NCBI RefSeq assembly: GCF_001042715.1
Contig: NZ_CP009687.1
Location: 2,037,418-2,101,417 of the forward strand
DNA length: 64,000 nt
Reading direction: 5' to 3'
Origin: Clostridium aceticum
GTDB lineage: Bacteria > Bacillota > Clostridia > Peptostreptococcales > Natronincolaceae
Shown: piece after piece, positions 18,246 to 26,975 of the stretch
Numbering within the stretch: position 1 is the stretch's first letter
Layout: each line of letters opens with the position of its first letter
Program-made: the position numbers and the translations under genes
Notes under the pieces: model-generated
The model's database searches: none
What the model was told of the DNA's origin: nothing
What the model saw: only the letters and a program-made list of their open reading frames with translations

Positions 18246-18995
18246 TTAATTTTCTTTTCTCTGTTGAATTAGTTCCTGCAGCTTTTGCATTGCCTTATTT
18301 AATCCACCAACCTCATCAATGAGCTTATACTTTACAGCTTCTTCTCCTATGAGGATACTGCCAACATCATTGGCAAGTTCGTCTGTAGAGCTTATTAAAC
18401 TCATCAAGGTTTCTTTACTAATTCCTGAGGTCCTAATAATAAAATCGGTAATTCTATCCTGCATTTTGGCAAAGTATTTAAAGGTTTGAGGCACGCCAAT
18501 CACTAGTCCTGTCATCCTAATAGGGTGAATTGTCATAGTAGCTGTAGGAGCAATAAAAGAATAGTCACCTGAAGTAGCAAGAGGAACACCTATACTATGA
18601 CTTCCACCTAATACTAAAGTAACTTTAGGCTTTGATAAACTATGGAGCAGTTCTGATATTGCTAAACCAGCTTCTACATCTCCCCCTACTGTATTCAATA
18701 TTACTAATAAGCCTTCTATATTAGGGTTTTCTTCCACTGCAATAAGTTGTGGAATAATATGTTCGTATTTTGTAGCTTTGTTTTGAGGAGGAGCCACTGT
18801 ATGTCCCTCAATATGTCCTATAATGGTTAAAGTATGGATTTTTTGATCTACTGGATCTGTTGTAGGTATATTTTGAGTACCTAAAGCATTAATATTTGAT
18901 AGTTCTGGATTTTCTCCATTACCTCCCTCATGTTTTGGAGAGTTTTCTCCTGTATCTTCTGTATTTTTTAATCTTAATCTATATTGACTCATCAT
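18246..18995 (-). CDS. tepA: ClpP-fold serine protease TepA (translocation-enhancing protein)
   Basis: A ClpP/crotonase-fold peptidase of the TepA/YmfB family, linked in Bacillus to protein export and spore germination. After an N-terminal low-complexity tail (about residues 10-50) come [18 protein letters not shown], the nucleophile region [14 protein letters not shown] with the probable catalytic Ser134, and MTIHPIR with the probable catalytic His157. It lacks signals for ClpX/ClpA docking that can be judged by eye. AGGAGTGAATT precedes the first of two ATGs. Its 249 residues are normal. It lies next to ftsK as in many Firmicutes (B. subtilis order spoIIIE...ymfB/tepA). About 90 bp separate it from ylmC, with no terminator seen. 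Confidence 0.88.
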   Translation of the reverse strand: MMSQYRLRLKNTEDTGENSPKHEGGNGENPELSNINALGTQNIPTTDPVDQKIHTLTIIGHIEGHTVAPPQNKATKYEHIIPQLIAVEENPNIEGLLVILNTVGGDVEAGLAISELLHSLSKPKVTLVLGGSHSIGVPLATSGDYSFIAPTATMTIHPIRMTGLVIGVPQTFKYFAKMQDRITDFIIRTSGISKETLMSLISSTDELANDVGSILIGEEAVKYKLIDEVGGLNKAMQKLQELIQQRKEN

Positions 18996-19088
18996 AATTC
19001 ACTCCTAGCTATTTTTTTAACGCTAATACTATTTTTACCTTTTAGCAGACAAGTATTCTTGAATTATGATATGTCTTTATACTTTTAT

Positions 19089-19352
19089 TTATAAGGAGTA
19101 TTTTTTCTTCTTCTCATCCTCTAGTTCGATGATAATCATATCATTTCCTATTTTTTTTACAGCTTCCCAAGGTATTTCTAACACAGAATTATTTGAAAAA
19201 AAATTCAAGAAATTTTTGTCGTCTGGTATTAATAAAGCTACTATTTTTCCTGTTTTTTCATCAATTAGCAAGTCTGATTCAGCAATAACACCTAAGCGGC
19301 TTCCATCACATAGGTTAACAATTTCTTTGCCTCCCATTGCACTAAATCGCAT
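19089..19352 (-). CDS. ylmC: YlmC/YmxH-family PRC-barrel sporulation protein
   Basis: An 87-residue PRC-barrel protein. It opens MRFSAMGGKEIVNLCDGSRL and has the barrel strands LGVIAESDLLID, GKIVALLIPD and VLEIPWEAVKKIGNDMIIIE. Relatives (B. subtilis YlmC and YmxH) belong to sporulation regulons; the molecular role is unknown. The ATG at 19352 has AGGGAGGGATATT before it. The frame continues upstream into the insertion sequence end, but that extension is not part of the gene. The IS200/IS605 element begins only about 20 bp upstream of the start, so the native promoter is probably displaced. By context this corresponds to ymxH after mlpA in Bacillus. Confidence 0.88.
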   Translation of the reverse strand: MRFSAMGGKEIVNLCDGSRLGVIAESDLLIDEKTGKIVALLIPDDKNFLNFFSNNSVLEIPWEAVKKIGNDMIIIELEDEKKKKYSL

Positions 19353-19390
19353 AATATCCCTCCCTATTTTACAGTAAATTCGCCTGAAAG

Positions 19391-19410
19391 CCCACGGTTT
19401 CAATCGTGGG
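19391..19410 (+). repeat. Left-end subterminal hairpin of the IS200/IS605 element
   Basis: CCCACG and CGTGGG form a 6-bp stem with loop GTTTCAAT, nested in an outer CGCCT/AGGCG stem. Such hairpins are recognised by TnpA at the left end. Confidence 0.8.
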
Positions 19411-19473
19411 ATGAAAGGCGTTTCTTTTAATCTTCTTGTTGCAGTTTCAGTTTAAAACTGATACTATAAATAT

Positions 19474-19872
19474 ATGGGACAAGATTATAGAAGAACACAA
19501 ACAACAGTATCTTTAATAAACTATCATTTTGTTTTCTGTCCAAGGTACAGACGTAAAGTTCTAGTTGGAGAAGTTGAAATAAAATTTAAACAGCTTCTCA
19601 ATGAGATTTGTAAAGACATTGAAATAGAAATTTTGGCAATAGAATGTGATAAAGACCACTGCCATCTTTTTGTCAATGCACTTCCTCATTTAAGTCCAGC
19701 AGACATAATGGCAAAAGTGAAAGGAGTGACTTCTCGATTATTAAGGCAGGAATTTAAACATCTGCGACATTTGCCAAGTCTTTGGACAAGAAGCTATTTT
19801 GTATCTACCGCAGGAAATGTATCAAGTGAAACTATAAAACGATATGTTGAAGAACAAAAAACAAGGGGGTGA
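19474..19872 (+). CDS. tnpA: IS200/IS605 Y1-transposase TnpA
   Basis: HUH-type single-strand DNA transposase, 132 residues. The metal-binding pair sits in DKDHCHLFV (H62-C63-H64), and the nucleophilic tyrosine is Y124 in ETIKRYVEEQ. The N-terminus has the family strand INYHFVFCPRYRRKVL. The HUH middle residue is Cys, where many relatives have a bulkier hydrophobic residue; this is tolerated in the family. No frameshift or internal stop is present, so it looks functional. Its stop codon lies just before the tnpB ribosome binding site (AAGGGGGTG), suggesting both are made from one transcript from a promoter near the left end. Confidence 0.93.
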   Translation: MGQDYRRTQTTVSLINYHFVFCPRYRRKVLVGEVEIKFKQLLNEICKDIEIEILAIECDKDHCHLFVNALPHLSPADIMAKVKGVTSRLLRQEFKHLRHLPSLWTRSYFVSTAGNVSSETIKRYVEEQKTRG

Positions 19873-19876
19873 AACA

Positions 19877-20974
19877 ATGCAGATAACAGTAAAATTTAAT
19901 ATTATTTTGACAAAAGAACAAGTACAACTAATAGAATCTATATCAAAAGAATATATCCATACTGTTAATAGCCTTGTTTCATCTACGCTCCAATCAGAAG
20001 AAAGAGTAAAGCTATCATCTAAAGATGTTTTTGCAAATATGCCAAGTGCAGTGAAAAATCAATCTATTAGAGATGCCAAAAGTATCTGTACTAAGTACAA
20101 GAAAGCTATCAAGGCTAATTCCAAACTGCCTACTGATAAACAAAAAGTAATCAATGTAGCTACCCTTAAAAAACCTGTCTGTATATGGAATAATCAAAAT
20201 TATTCACTTAAAGACGGTATTCTTAGTTTTCCCGTTATTATAGATGGGAAATCGCAGCGTATTCAAACTAGAACTATCATGACAGACTATCAGCTAAAAC
20301 AACTAGAAGGTCATTTGGGAGCATTGCGTATAACTAAGAAAAGCAATAAATATATCGCTCAAATAAGTGTTGAAAAAGTATCTCATATAGTTAAAGGTGA
20401 TGTTGTAATGGGTGTTGACTTAGGCCTAAAAGTTCCTGCTGTAGCTGTAACCGATTCAGGAAAAACGTTTTTTTTTGGAAACGGTAGGCAAAATAAATAC
20501 GTCAAACGTAAATATAAAGCGAAACGTAAAAAACTTGGAAAAGCCAAGAAGCTTAAAGTCATTAAAAAGCTTGATGATAAAGAACAACGTTGGATGACAG
20601 ACCAAGACCACAAAGTAAGTAGAGAAATAATTAATTTTGCAGTAAATAATAATGTTTCTGATATTCGGCTTGAAAAATTAACGAATATCAGAAACACGGC
20701 AAGAACAAGCCGTAGAAACGAAAAAAATCTACATACATGGTCATTCTATCGTCTAGCTCAATTCATAGAGTATAAGGCACTATTGAAGGGGATAAAGGTT
20801 GAATATGTTGATCCTAAATACACTTCTCAAATATGCCCTGAATGTAAGAAACTAAATAAAGCAAGAGATAGAAAATATAAATGCTCCTGTGGTTTTAAAA
20901 CACATAGGGATAGAGTAGGTGCTATAAATATAATTAATGCACCTGTAGTAGATGGTAAAAGTCTACTAGCCTAG
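19877..20974 (+). CDS. tnpB: TnpB RNA-guided nuclease (OrfB, IS605 family)
   Basis: Ancestor-type relative of Cas12, an RNA-guided DNA nuclease that helps retain the element. 365 residues from ATG 19877, chosen for AAGGGGGTGAAACA upstream. The split RuvC catalytic triad is present: D181 (MGVDLGLK), E266 (IRLEKL) and D345 (THRDRVGA). The zinc finger has CPEC (C320, C323) and CSC (C336, C338). All key residues are intact, so it should be active. In characterised systems the guide RNA is transcribed from the gene's 3' end through the right end, and the motif next to the left end serves as the target-adjacent motif (here TTTAC by analogy). Confidence 0.93.
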   Translation: MQITVKFNIILTKEQVQLIESISKEYIHTVNSLVSSTLQSEERVKLSSKDVFANMPSAVKNQSIRDAKSICTKYKKAIKANSKLPTDKQKVINVATLKKPVCIWNNQNYSLKDGILSFPVIIDGKSQRIQTRTIMTDYQLKQLEGHLGALRITKKSNKYIAQISVEKVSHIVKGDVVMGVDLGLKVPAVAVTDSGKTFFFGNGRQNKYVKRKYKAKRKKLGKAKKLKVIKKLDDKEQRWMTDQDHKVSREIINFAVNNNVSDIRLEKLTNIRNTARTSRRNEKNLHTWSFYRLAQFIEYKALLKGIKVEYVDPKYTSQICPECKKLNKARDRKYKCSCGFKTHRDRVGAINIINAPVVDGKSLLA

Positions 20975-21101
20975 GGTACTATATGTACTGCTCTAGGAGG
21001 GGTAATGGCATACCCTAAGCTTGAGGTCATACTCCGATAGCAGAAATGTACTTCGGTTTAATCACTCAAGAATCCCACTGCTTTAGCTGTGGGAGTGTCA
21101 A
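20975..21101 (+). ncRNA. Probable omega-RNA scaffold at the IS right end
   Basis: The 127 bases after tnpB contain several short inverted segments, including GGGGTA/TACCCT near 20999-21016, and end with the right-end hairpin and TCAA. In TnpB systems this interval forms the guide-RNA scaffold, and the ~16-20 nt beyond the right end (here starting CTTGTCTTACTT) act as the guide. Inferred from the family; no transcript evidence. Confidence 0.5.
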
Positions 21102-21117
21102 CTTGTCTTACTTTAAA

Positions 21118-21160
21118 TATATTCATTATCTACCTATATATTCATTATCATTTATGATAA
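21118..21160. promoter_or_regulatory. AT-rich operator-like palindrome and tandem repeat between IS and M16 peptidase
   Basis: TATATTCATTATC occurs at 21118-21130 and again at 21137-21149 (period 19 bp). The second copy runs into an inverted repeat TTATCAT-TT-ATGATAA (21145-21160). Without the IS, this would lie roughly 35-80 bp upstream of ylmC, where a promoter and operator would be expected. The binding protein is unknown. Confidence 0.4.
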
Positions 21161-21187
21161 GATTATTTATGATATTTACTACATAAA

Positions 21188-21213
21188 AATAAGGCTAGTT
21201 ATTTAGCCTTATT
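21188..21213 (-). terminator. Terminator of the M16 peptidase operon
   Basis: AATAAGGCTA (21188-21197) pairs perfectly with TAGCCTTATT (21204-21213) around a 6-nt loop overlapping the stop codon. On the minus strand it is followed by TTTTATG. Confidence 0.85.
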
Positions 21214-22452
21214 AAACACAAAATCCTTTTCTACTTTTCCTACAATCGTTGAAGCAACATGTTCTAAGTCAATAACTTCCTTAATTATTTCTTCAACATC
21301 CTCCATTTTCACTGTGTCAATTTTTTGGATAATTTCTTTAGGACTGTAGATCTTATTGAGTAACAGTTCAGATTTACCTATAGATGACATCCTGCTACTT
21401 GTACTTTCTAACCCTAGAATATAGTTTCCTTTTAATTGTTCCTTTGATTTATTTAGCTCTGAGGAAGTTAGTCCCTTTGTACGCAGCTCCTCTAACTCCT
21501 TGTAAATTAATCCACCTACTTCTTCTACCTGATTAGGGCTCATACCGCCATAAATGGTTAGTAACCCTCCGCCTTTGTAGTTTGAAGGGTAAGAATAAAT
21601 GGAATAAGCCAATCCTTTTTCTTCCCTAATATTTTGGAAGAGTCTAGAACTCATACTTCCTCCTAATATATTGTTGACAACAAGTAAGGGGTATAATTTG
21701 TTTTGTCCCATCGGAATTCCTTTAAAACCTAAACAAAGATGTACTTGTTCTATATCCTTTGATCTTGACACATGATTAAAATTATATTGAAGTACTTCAT
21801 CTTTCTTTACCAATGTCTCTGCTTTTTCCCAATGACCAAATTTTTCTTCTATCACTTTTAATAGACGATCTTCATCGAAGTTACCTGCTATAGATATGAC
21901 CGCATTATTAGCAGTATAGTACTTTTTCATATAATCAATAATATGACTTCTACCTATAGATTCGAGGGAATCATTGGTTCCTAATATAGGAAAGCCTAAA
22001 GAACTATTTTTGAAAATAGACTGATATAATAAATCATGAGCCAAATCTTCTGGAGAATCTTCGTACATACTAATTTCTTCATATACAACACTTTTTTCTT
22101 TTTCTATATCCTCTTCATCAATTTTAGAAGAAAATAACATATCTGCTAAAAGATCAATAGCTAAGGCATAGTGAGTATCTAAAACCTTGGTATAATAACA
22201 GGTACACTCTTTGCTAGTAAAGGCATTGATTTGTCCTCCTATACCATCAATTACTTCAGCTATTTCTTTAGCAGACTTTGTGGCAGTCCCTTTAAACAGC
22301 ATATGTTCTATAAAGTGGGAAATCCCATTATTAGCAGCTGTTTCATATCTTGATCCTGTTTCAATCCAAACACCGATTGAAATCGACTTAACAAAGGGTA
22401 TATGCTCTGTTACTACTCTTAAACCGTTGTCTAGTGTATGTTTTTTATACAT
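21199..22452 (-). CDS. mlpA: M16-family zinc peptidase (MlpA/YmxG type)
   Basis: A 417-residue pitrilysin-type peptidase. The inverted zinc motif HxxEH is at 46-50 (SHFIEHMLFKGT), and the third zinc-ligand region is EKSVVYEEISMYEDSPEDL downstream. Two homologous halves are typical, and the C-terminal half carries GSMSSRLFQNIREEKGLAYS. Bacillus MlpA at the same position (pnpA-ylxY-mlpA-ymxH) is linked to processing of regulatory peptides and protease expression; substrate here is unknown. The ATG has AGGAGG upstream. It is followed by a strong terminator, so ylmC is not co-transcribed with it. Confidence 0.9.
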   Translation of the reverse strand: MYKKHTLDNGLRVVTEHIPFVKSISIGVWIETGSRYETAANNGISHFIEHMLFKGTATKSAKEIAEVIDGIGGQINAFTSKECTCYYTKVLDTHYALAIDLLADMLFSSKIDEEDIEKEKSVVYEEISMYEDSPEDLAHDLLYQSIFKNSSLGFPILGTNDSLESIGRSHIIDYMKKYYTANNAVISIAGNFDEDRLLKVIEEKFGHWEKAETLVKKDEVLQYNFNHVSRSKDIEQVHLCLGFKGIPMGQNKLYPLLVVNNILGGSMSSRLFQNIREEKGLAYSIYSYPSNYKGGGLLTIYGGMSPNQVEEVGGLIYKELEELRTKGLTSSELNKSKEQLKGNYILGLESTSSRMSSIGKSELLLNKIYSPKEIIQKIDTVKMEDVEEIIKEVIDLEHVASTIVGKVEKDFVFNKAK

Positions 22453-22515
22453 TTTATCCTCCTATGTAACTGATTTCTCTTATTCATTATAATGTAGTTT
22501 GGTCCTATATGCAAC

Positions 22516-23247
22516 CTAATCCACCAGCACATCACTTACTCTGCCAACCTTAAGACTTTTTTCCTGCAACTGATCTATAAGAGCAGGCAAGGCCTTTGCT
22601 GTTTCTGGCATAGGATGCATTAATACAATAGCACCATGATGATTAGGCTTTTCCATTACTCTTTTGACGATAACATCCTTGGTGCTTCCCTGGCGCCAAT
22701 CAATGGTATCAATAGACCATAGTATAGTTTTATAACCTAGTTCTTGAGCAGTGATTAGCGTATATTCATTATAGGCTCCTGAGGGAGGTGCAAATAAGGA
22801 AGGTTTTTGATTACTATATTGCATAATAATTTCTTCCGTCTGTTTTATTTGGTCTTTGTTTTGTTCCAATGTTAGTTTGCTGTAATCAAGATGTTGGTAT
22901 CCATGACTGCCAATTTCATGGCCTGCCTTAACAATTTCCTCAAACATCTCTGGAAAAGCCTTTACCCATCTTCCAGTAACAAAAAAAGAAATTTTCACTT
23001 CTTTTTCTTCTAAAATCTCTAATATTTCTGGTATCACTTCATTACCCCAGTCCACATTACAAGCAATTGCTATATAATTACTATTTTCGTTTCCTCTTTC
23101 TATTGGTCTGTTCACCGTGGCATAATTGGTTGTGGTGCTGGTAGCAGTTTTCTTACTATATAGTATTGTTCCTGTGATAATTATTATAAGTACTAATATA
23201 ATTGCAATAATAATACGAAAAAATTTCTTGCTCAAAATAACAATCAT
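22516..23247 (-). CDS. ylxY: YlxY-family sporulation polysaccharide deacetylase-like protein
   Basis: Secreted or membrane-anchored NodB-fold (CE4) protein. It has one N-terminal membrane helix (about residues 8-30), then the deacetylase domain beginning YIAIACNVDWGNEVIP. The canonical catalytic TFDDG of CE4 enzymes is replaced by NVDWG, as in the YlxY/PdaC-side sporulation branch. Motif 2 is present as GHEIGSHGYQHLDYSKL, with metal-binding histidines. Motif 3 appears as APPSGAYNEY, and the C-terminal IVLMHPM carries the catalytic-side His. Activity is uncertain because of the altered motif 1. Start ATG 23247 has GGGGGGGAAG before it. It lies between pnp and mlpA, as in Bacillus. Confidence 0.85.
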   Translation of the reverse strand: MIVILSKKFFRIIIAIILVLIIIITGTILYSKKTATSTTTNYATVNRPIERGNENSNYIAIACNVDWGNEVIPEILEILEEKEVKISFFVTGRWVKAFPEMFEEIVKAGHEIGSHGYQHLDYSKLTLEQNKDQIKQTEEIIMQYSNQKPSLFAPPSGAYNEYTLITAQELGYKTILWSIDTIDWRQGSTKDVIVKRVMEKPNHHGAIVLMHPMPETAKALPALIDQLQEKSLKVGRVSDVLVD

Positions 23248-23331
23248 ATCTTCCCCCCCTTTTTTTAACAATGGCTTTGATAATATATTATTCTAAAAAT
23301 CTAGAGTTATTCTATAGAAATAAAATTTCAT

Positions 23332-23358
23332 AAAAAAACATAAACCTTATGGTTTATG
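23332..23358 (-). terminator. Terminator of pnp
   Basis: CATAAACC (23339-23346) pairs with GGTTTATG (23351-23358). On the minus strand a run of T follows (TTTTTTTA). It overlaps the last codons of pnp. Confidence 0.85.
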
Positions 23359-25477
23359 CTTTCTTGTTATCCTCTGGCTTTTTATCTTTATTCACGCTAG
23401 GTTTCGGTAATAAAGCCTTATGAGATAAATTCACTTTTCCTTGCTGATCAATCTCCATTACTTTTACTTCTAACTCTTGTCCTACTGCAAGAACGTCCTC
23501 TACCTTATTTACTCTTTCATGGGCTAAGTTAGAGATATGCACCAGGCCTTCTTTACCAGGTAGAATTTCTACAAATGCACCAAAGTTTGTTATTTTCACA
23601 ACTTTTCCTTTATAGACTTCTCCTATCTCTGGCTCTTTTACAATATTTTCGATGGTCTTTAATGCCTTTTCTCCAGACTCTCTATTTTCAGAAACAATAT
23701 AGATGGTACCATCGTTTTCAATATCAATCTTAACACCAGTTTCTTCAATAATCTTATTAATGGTCTTTCCACCAGTACCAATAACATCTCTGATTTTATC
23801 TGGATTAATTTTCATAGTAATTATTCTCGGTGCATAAGGTGAAAGTTCTGACTTTGGAGCATCAATAACTTCCTTCATTTTACCCATGATATGCAACCTT
23901 CCCACTCTTGCTTGTTCTAGAGCTCTTACCATTACCTCTTGATCCATACCATGAATTTTTATATCCATCTGAATTGCAGTGATTCCCTTCTCAGTACCTG
24001 CAACTTTAAAGTCCATGTCTCCTAAAAAGTCTTCCATACCCAAAATATCTGATAGAATGGCTACCTCATCGTTTTCTTTTACTAGTCCCATTGCAATACC
24101 TGCTACCATGCTCTTGATTGGAACACCAGCATCTAATAAAGATAAGGTACTACCGCAAACGCTGGCCATAGAAGAAGAACCATTAGAGCCTAAAACTTCT
24201 GATACTAATCTTATTGTATAGGGGAATTCCTCCTGAGGTGGAATCATAGGCTCTAAAGCCCTTTCTGCTAAGGCACCATGTCCTATTTCACGTCTTCCAG
24301 GTCCTCTTAGGAATCTTACTTCTCCTACACTGTAGGGTGGAAAATTGTAATGATGCATGTATCGTTTAGACTGTTCTTCACCTAAACCATCAAGGATTTG
24401 TACTTCTCCTAGTGCACCTAATGTTGCTACATTTAAAACCTGTGTTTCCCCTCTTGTAAATAAAGCAGAACCATGGGTTTTAGGTAGTATACTAATCTCA
24501 CAGGAAATAGGGCGAATTTCTTCTAATCCTCTGTCATCTGGTCTTCTCTTCTCACGAAGAATCATGCCTCTAAATTCTTCCTTCACAATACTGTCTAGAA
24601 TCTGTTTTATATCCTTTTGATTCTCTTCGTATTTTTCAGCAAAGTATTCTAATGTATCAGTTTTCACAACTTCAACTTTTTCATTCCGTTCTGTTTTATC
24701 AACAGTCTTAATAGCTTCTAGTATTCTGGTTCCTACGTAGGCTCTTACTTCTTTATCTAATTCTGCATCTACTTGAAAAAGAATCACTTCTTGCTTTGGT
24801 TTACCTATCTCAGCTGTAATTTCTTCGATAAAAGCTACGATTTTTTTTATTTCTTCATGACCAAAGGCAATGGCATCCAGCATTTGTTTCTCAGTTAATT
24901 CATTGGCACCAGCTTCAATCATCATCACAGCATCCTTTGTTCCTGAAACAATTAGATCTAGGTCACTAACTTCCCTCTGTTTACTATTGGGGTTAATCAC
25001 ATATTCTCCTTCTACCATACCTACCCTTACAGAACCGGTTGGGCCATAAAAAGGAATATCTGATATAGAAAGTGCTACTGAAGAACCTATCATCGCCACA
25101 ACATCTGAAGAATAATCCTGGTCTACTGACAGTACTGTTGCAATTACTTGTACCTCATTCCTGTATCCTTTTGGAAATAAAGGTCTGATGGGCCTGTCTA
25201 TAAGCCTCGATGTCAACACAGCTTTTTCTGAGGGTCTTCCTTCTCTTTTTATAAAGCCACCAGGAATCTTACCCGCTGCATATAATCTTTCTTCATAGTC
25301 TACACTTAATGGAAAAAAATCAATGCCTTCCCTTGGAGCCTGTGAAGCGCAAGCATTTACTAATACTGCTGTGTTTCCATATTTCACCAAGCATGAACCA
25401 TTAGATAACCGTGCTAATCTTCCAACCTCTACTTCAAAAGTACTGCCGGCTATCTCAGTTTTAAAAGTTTTTATCAT
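23354..25477 (-). CDS. pnp: Polyribonucleotide nucleotidyltransferase (PNPase)
   Basis: Phosphorolytic 3'-5' exoribonuclease and RNA tailing enzyme, a trimer in the degradosome. The order is RNase PH domain 1 (about residues 10-145), an all-helical linker, RNase PH domain 2 (about 310-540, with [23 protein letters not shown]), a KH domain ([20 protein letters not shown]) and an S1 domain ([20 protein letters not shown]), ending in a lysine-rich tail. 707 residues is the usual length. It follows rpsO, as in most bacteria. A small palindrome AACATCA-T-TGATGTT (25505-25519) close to its start may take part in the autoregulation known for pnp leaders. Confidence 0.97.
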   Translation of the reverse strand: MIKTFKTEIAGSTFEVEVGRLARLSNGSCLVKYGNTAVLVNACASQAPREGIDFFPLSVDYEERLYAAGKIPGGFIKREGRPSEKAVLTSRLIDRPIRPLFPKGYRNEVQVIATVLSVDQDYSSDVVAMIGSSVALSISDIPFYGPTGSVRVGMVEGEYVINPNSKQREVSDLDLIVSGTKDAVMMIEAGANELTEKQMLDAIAFGHEEIKKIVAFIEEITAEIGKPKQEVILFQVDAELDKEVRAYVGTRILEAIKTVDKTERNEKVEVVKTDTLEYFAEKYEENQKDIKQILDSIVKEEFRGMILREKRRPDDRGLEEIRPISCEISILPKTHGSALFTRGETQVLNVATLGALGEVQILDGLGEEQSKRYMHHYNFPPYSVGEVRFLRGPGRREIGHGALAERALEPMIPPQEEFPYTIRLVSEVLGSNGSSSMASVCGSTLSLLDAGVPIKSMVAGIAMGLVKENDEVAILSDILGMEDFLGDMDFKVAGTEKGITAIQMDIKIHGMDQEVMVRALEQARVGRLHIMGKMKEVIDAPKSELSPYAPRIITMKINPDKIRDVIGTGGKTINKIIEETGVKIDIENDGTIYIVSENRESGEKALKTIENIVKEPEIGEVYKGKVVKITNFGAFVEILPGKEGLVHISNLAHERVNKVEDVLAVGQELEVKVMEIDQQGKVNLSHKALLPKPSVNKDKKPEDNKKA

Positions 25478-25647
25478 TATTGTATGTTTCCTCCTTTCAT
25501 TATCAACATCATTGATGTTAATCTACTGCATTATTATTATTTCCTTTTATGTATGAATAAATTACTGTTTACTTTATGTTATTTTTTATAAATGTACACT
25601 TTTAAAGTTTTGGTACCTTCATCTATAAGTATTATGTAAATTAAACA

Positions 25648-25671
25648 ATAGAGCGGGAAATCCCGCTCTAT
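25648..25671 (-). terminator. Terminator or attenuator between rpsO and pnp
   Basis: ATAGAGCGGG pairs with CCCGCTCTAT around an AAAT loop directly after the rpsO stop. On the minus strand it is followed by TGTTTAATTT. In other bacteria a hairpin here separates rpsO mRNA from the rpsO-pnp read-through transcript. Confidence 0.8.
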
Positions 25672-25672
25672 A

Positions 25673-25936
25673 TTATTTTCTTAAGCCTAATTTTTGGATA
25701 AGCTCTCTATACCTTTCTATGTTCATTTCTTTAACATAGTTAAGTAAGTTTCTTCTTTTACCTACCATTTTTAAAAGTCCTCTTCTAGAATGGTGGTCTT
25801 TTTTGTGCATCTTAAGATGATCATTTAAGTGATTGATTCTCTCGGTTAATAGTGCGATTTGAACCTCTGGTGAACCTGTATCACTATCATGTGTCTTATA
25901 CTCCCCAATAATGGATTGTTTTTTATCTTTTTCCAT
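25673..25936 (-). CDS. rpsO: 30S ribosomal protein S15
   Basis: Primary 16S rRNA-binding protein that organises the platform of the small subunit. It contains the family signature around [20 protein letters not shown], followed by [21 protein letters not shown] 25936 was chosen: GAGGAGGTG lies 5 bases before it, and the in-frame GTG three codons upstream is part of that ribosome binding site. The 87-residue product has the standard length. The short leader can fold into a hairpin that could be the S15 autoregulatory site. The gene is followed by a strong hairpin, then pnp. Confidence 0.97.
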   Translation of the reverse strand: MEKDKKQSIIGEYKTHDSDTGSPEVQIALLTERINHLNDHLKMHKKDHHSRRGLLKMVGKRRNLLNYVKEMNIERYRELIQKLGLRK

Positions 25937-25965
25937 GGTTTTCACCTCCTCATTTTATATCCCCT

Positions 25966-26005
25966 GATTCTAAGTAACCGTCGGTGAATCAAATTACTGA
26001 GAATA
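25966..26005 (-). promoter_or_regulatory. Leader hairpin upstream of rpsO
   Basis: ATTCTaAGTAA (25967-25977) can pair with TTACTgAGAAT (25994-26004), an 11-bp arm with one mismatch, closing a loop with CACCGACGG on the minus strand. It lies 30-70 bp upstream of rpsO. S15 mRNAs in many bacteria carry leaders bound by S15 itself; that this is such a site is inferred. Confidence 0.4.
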
Positions 26006-26021
26006 GGTTCTTTAACCTTAA

Positions 26022-26963
26022 TCATTTTAGCATATTTAAGTTATATTGTAAATGATTTTTTGCTTCTTTTATATCTTTATTGATTTGTCTCACTAAATCC
26101 TCTGGACTATCAAATTTCATTTCATCCCTTAATCTTTTCACAAAATAAATTTCTATATATTCATCATACAAGTTTCCATGAAAATCCATAATAAAGGTTT
26201 CAATAGAAGGAGTCTTGCCTTCAAAGGTAGGTTTTATACCTACTGCAGTAGCCCCTTTATAAATTTCTCCTCCAGTCTTAACTAAGGTTGCATAGACCCC
26301 TGCCTTTGGGATTAGTTGAAGGATATCAACAAAAATATTAGCAGTAGGAAATCCTAATTTTGTTCCTCTAGCATCTCCATGAATCACCTTACTATAAAGA
26401 GAAAAGTATCTGCCTAAAAACAAATTTACTTTTTCTATATCACCATTTTTTAAGTATTGTCTTATATTAGTGCTACTGATCTTTTCGTTTTCCATCATTA
26501 CAGCATCGATGATACTTACTTCAAATCCATACTTTTCCCCAAGTTTTTTTAGTAACAAAGGATTCCCTTCGGCTTTATAACCAAAACGATAATCAAATCC
26601 CACTACTACTTCTTTACAGTTTAACTCCTGTACTAATATCTTTTCTACAAACCCCTCTGGAGAAAGTGCCATTAATTCCTTACTAAATGTATCTAGAACC
26701 AATAGCTCAATACCTAAATCCTCAAACACTTTTTTCTTTTGATCTATATTGGTAATATATTGGAGAGTACCTTTATTGGTAATAACAGGCATTGTATGAC
26801 TCATAAAAGTATAAACACAGGGTTGTAGATTCTTGGTTTGGCACTTCTGCAATAAATGATGAATTAGTTTTTGATGTCCCATATGTACTCCATCGAAGTT
26901 CCCTAGAGCTATACCTTTTTCAATTTTTTTATTGACTTCTTGATGATTGTATATTACCTCCAT
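26022..26963 (-). CDS. ribF: Bifunctional riboflavin kinase / FAD synthetase
   Basis: Converts riboflavin to FMN and FMN to FAD. The N-terminal nucleotidyltransferase domain has ALGNFDGVHMGHQKLI (about residues 20-35, HxGH-type) and VGFDYRFGYKAEG; SSTNIRQYLKNGDIEK is the ISSTxIR-type motif. The C-terminal kinase domain has VIHGDARGTKLGFPTANI and the catalytic region around PSIETFIMDFHGNLYDE. 313 residues is normal. It is placed between truB and rpsO, the common Firmicute order (truB-ribF-rpsO). The 12-bp gap to truB suggests co-transcription. No FMN riboswitch was seen upstream. Confidence 0.95.
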   Translation of the reverse strand: MEVIYNHQEVNKKIEKGIALGNFDGVHMGHQKLIHHLLQKCQTKNLQPCVYTFMSHTMPVITNKGTLQYITNIDQKKKVFEDLGIELLVLDTFSKELMALSPEGFVEKILVQELNCKEVVVGFDYRFGYKAEGNPLLLKKLGEKYGFEVSIIDAVMMENEKISSTNIRQYLKNGDIEKVNLFLGRYFSLYSKVIHGDARGTKLGFPTANIFVDILQLIPKAGVYATLVKTGGEIYKGATAVGIKPTFEGKTPSIETFIMDFHGNLYDEYIEIYFVKRLRDEMKFDSPEDLVRQINKDIKEAKNHLQYNLNMLK

Positions 26964-26975
26964 AAGTACGCTCCT

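Larger units (their letters stand above)
19373..21101 (+). mobile_element. Intact IS200/IS605-family insertion sequence (tnpA + tnpB)
   Basis: A 1729-bp element by inferred boundaries. TTAC (19369-19372) directly precedes the left end and TCAA (21098-21101) closes the right end, the cleavage tetranucleotides known for IS608; boundaries rest on that analogy. The left end has nested hairpins CGCCT/AGGCG (19381-19385, 19416-19420) and CCCACG/CGTGGG (19391-19396, 19405-19410). The right end has a hairpin TCCCAC/GTGGGA (21073-21078, 21089-21094). There are no terminal inverted repeats or target duplication, as expected for single-strand transposition. Both genes look intact. It is the only plus-strand coding unit in the window and sits between the M16 peptidase and ylmC. 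Confidence 0.85.

Noticed and set aside
19353-19403. N-terminal extension of ylmC into the IS left end
   Set aside because: The added residues come from the IS hairpin region; the ATG at 19352 has a strong ribosome binding site and gives the family N-terminus.
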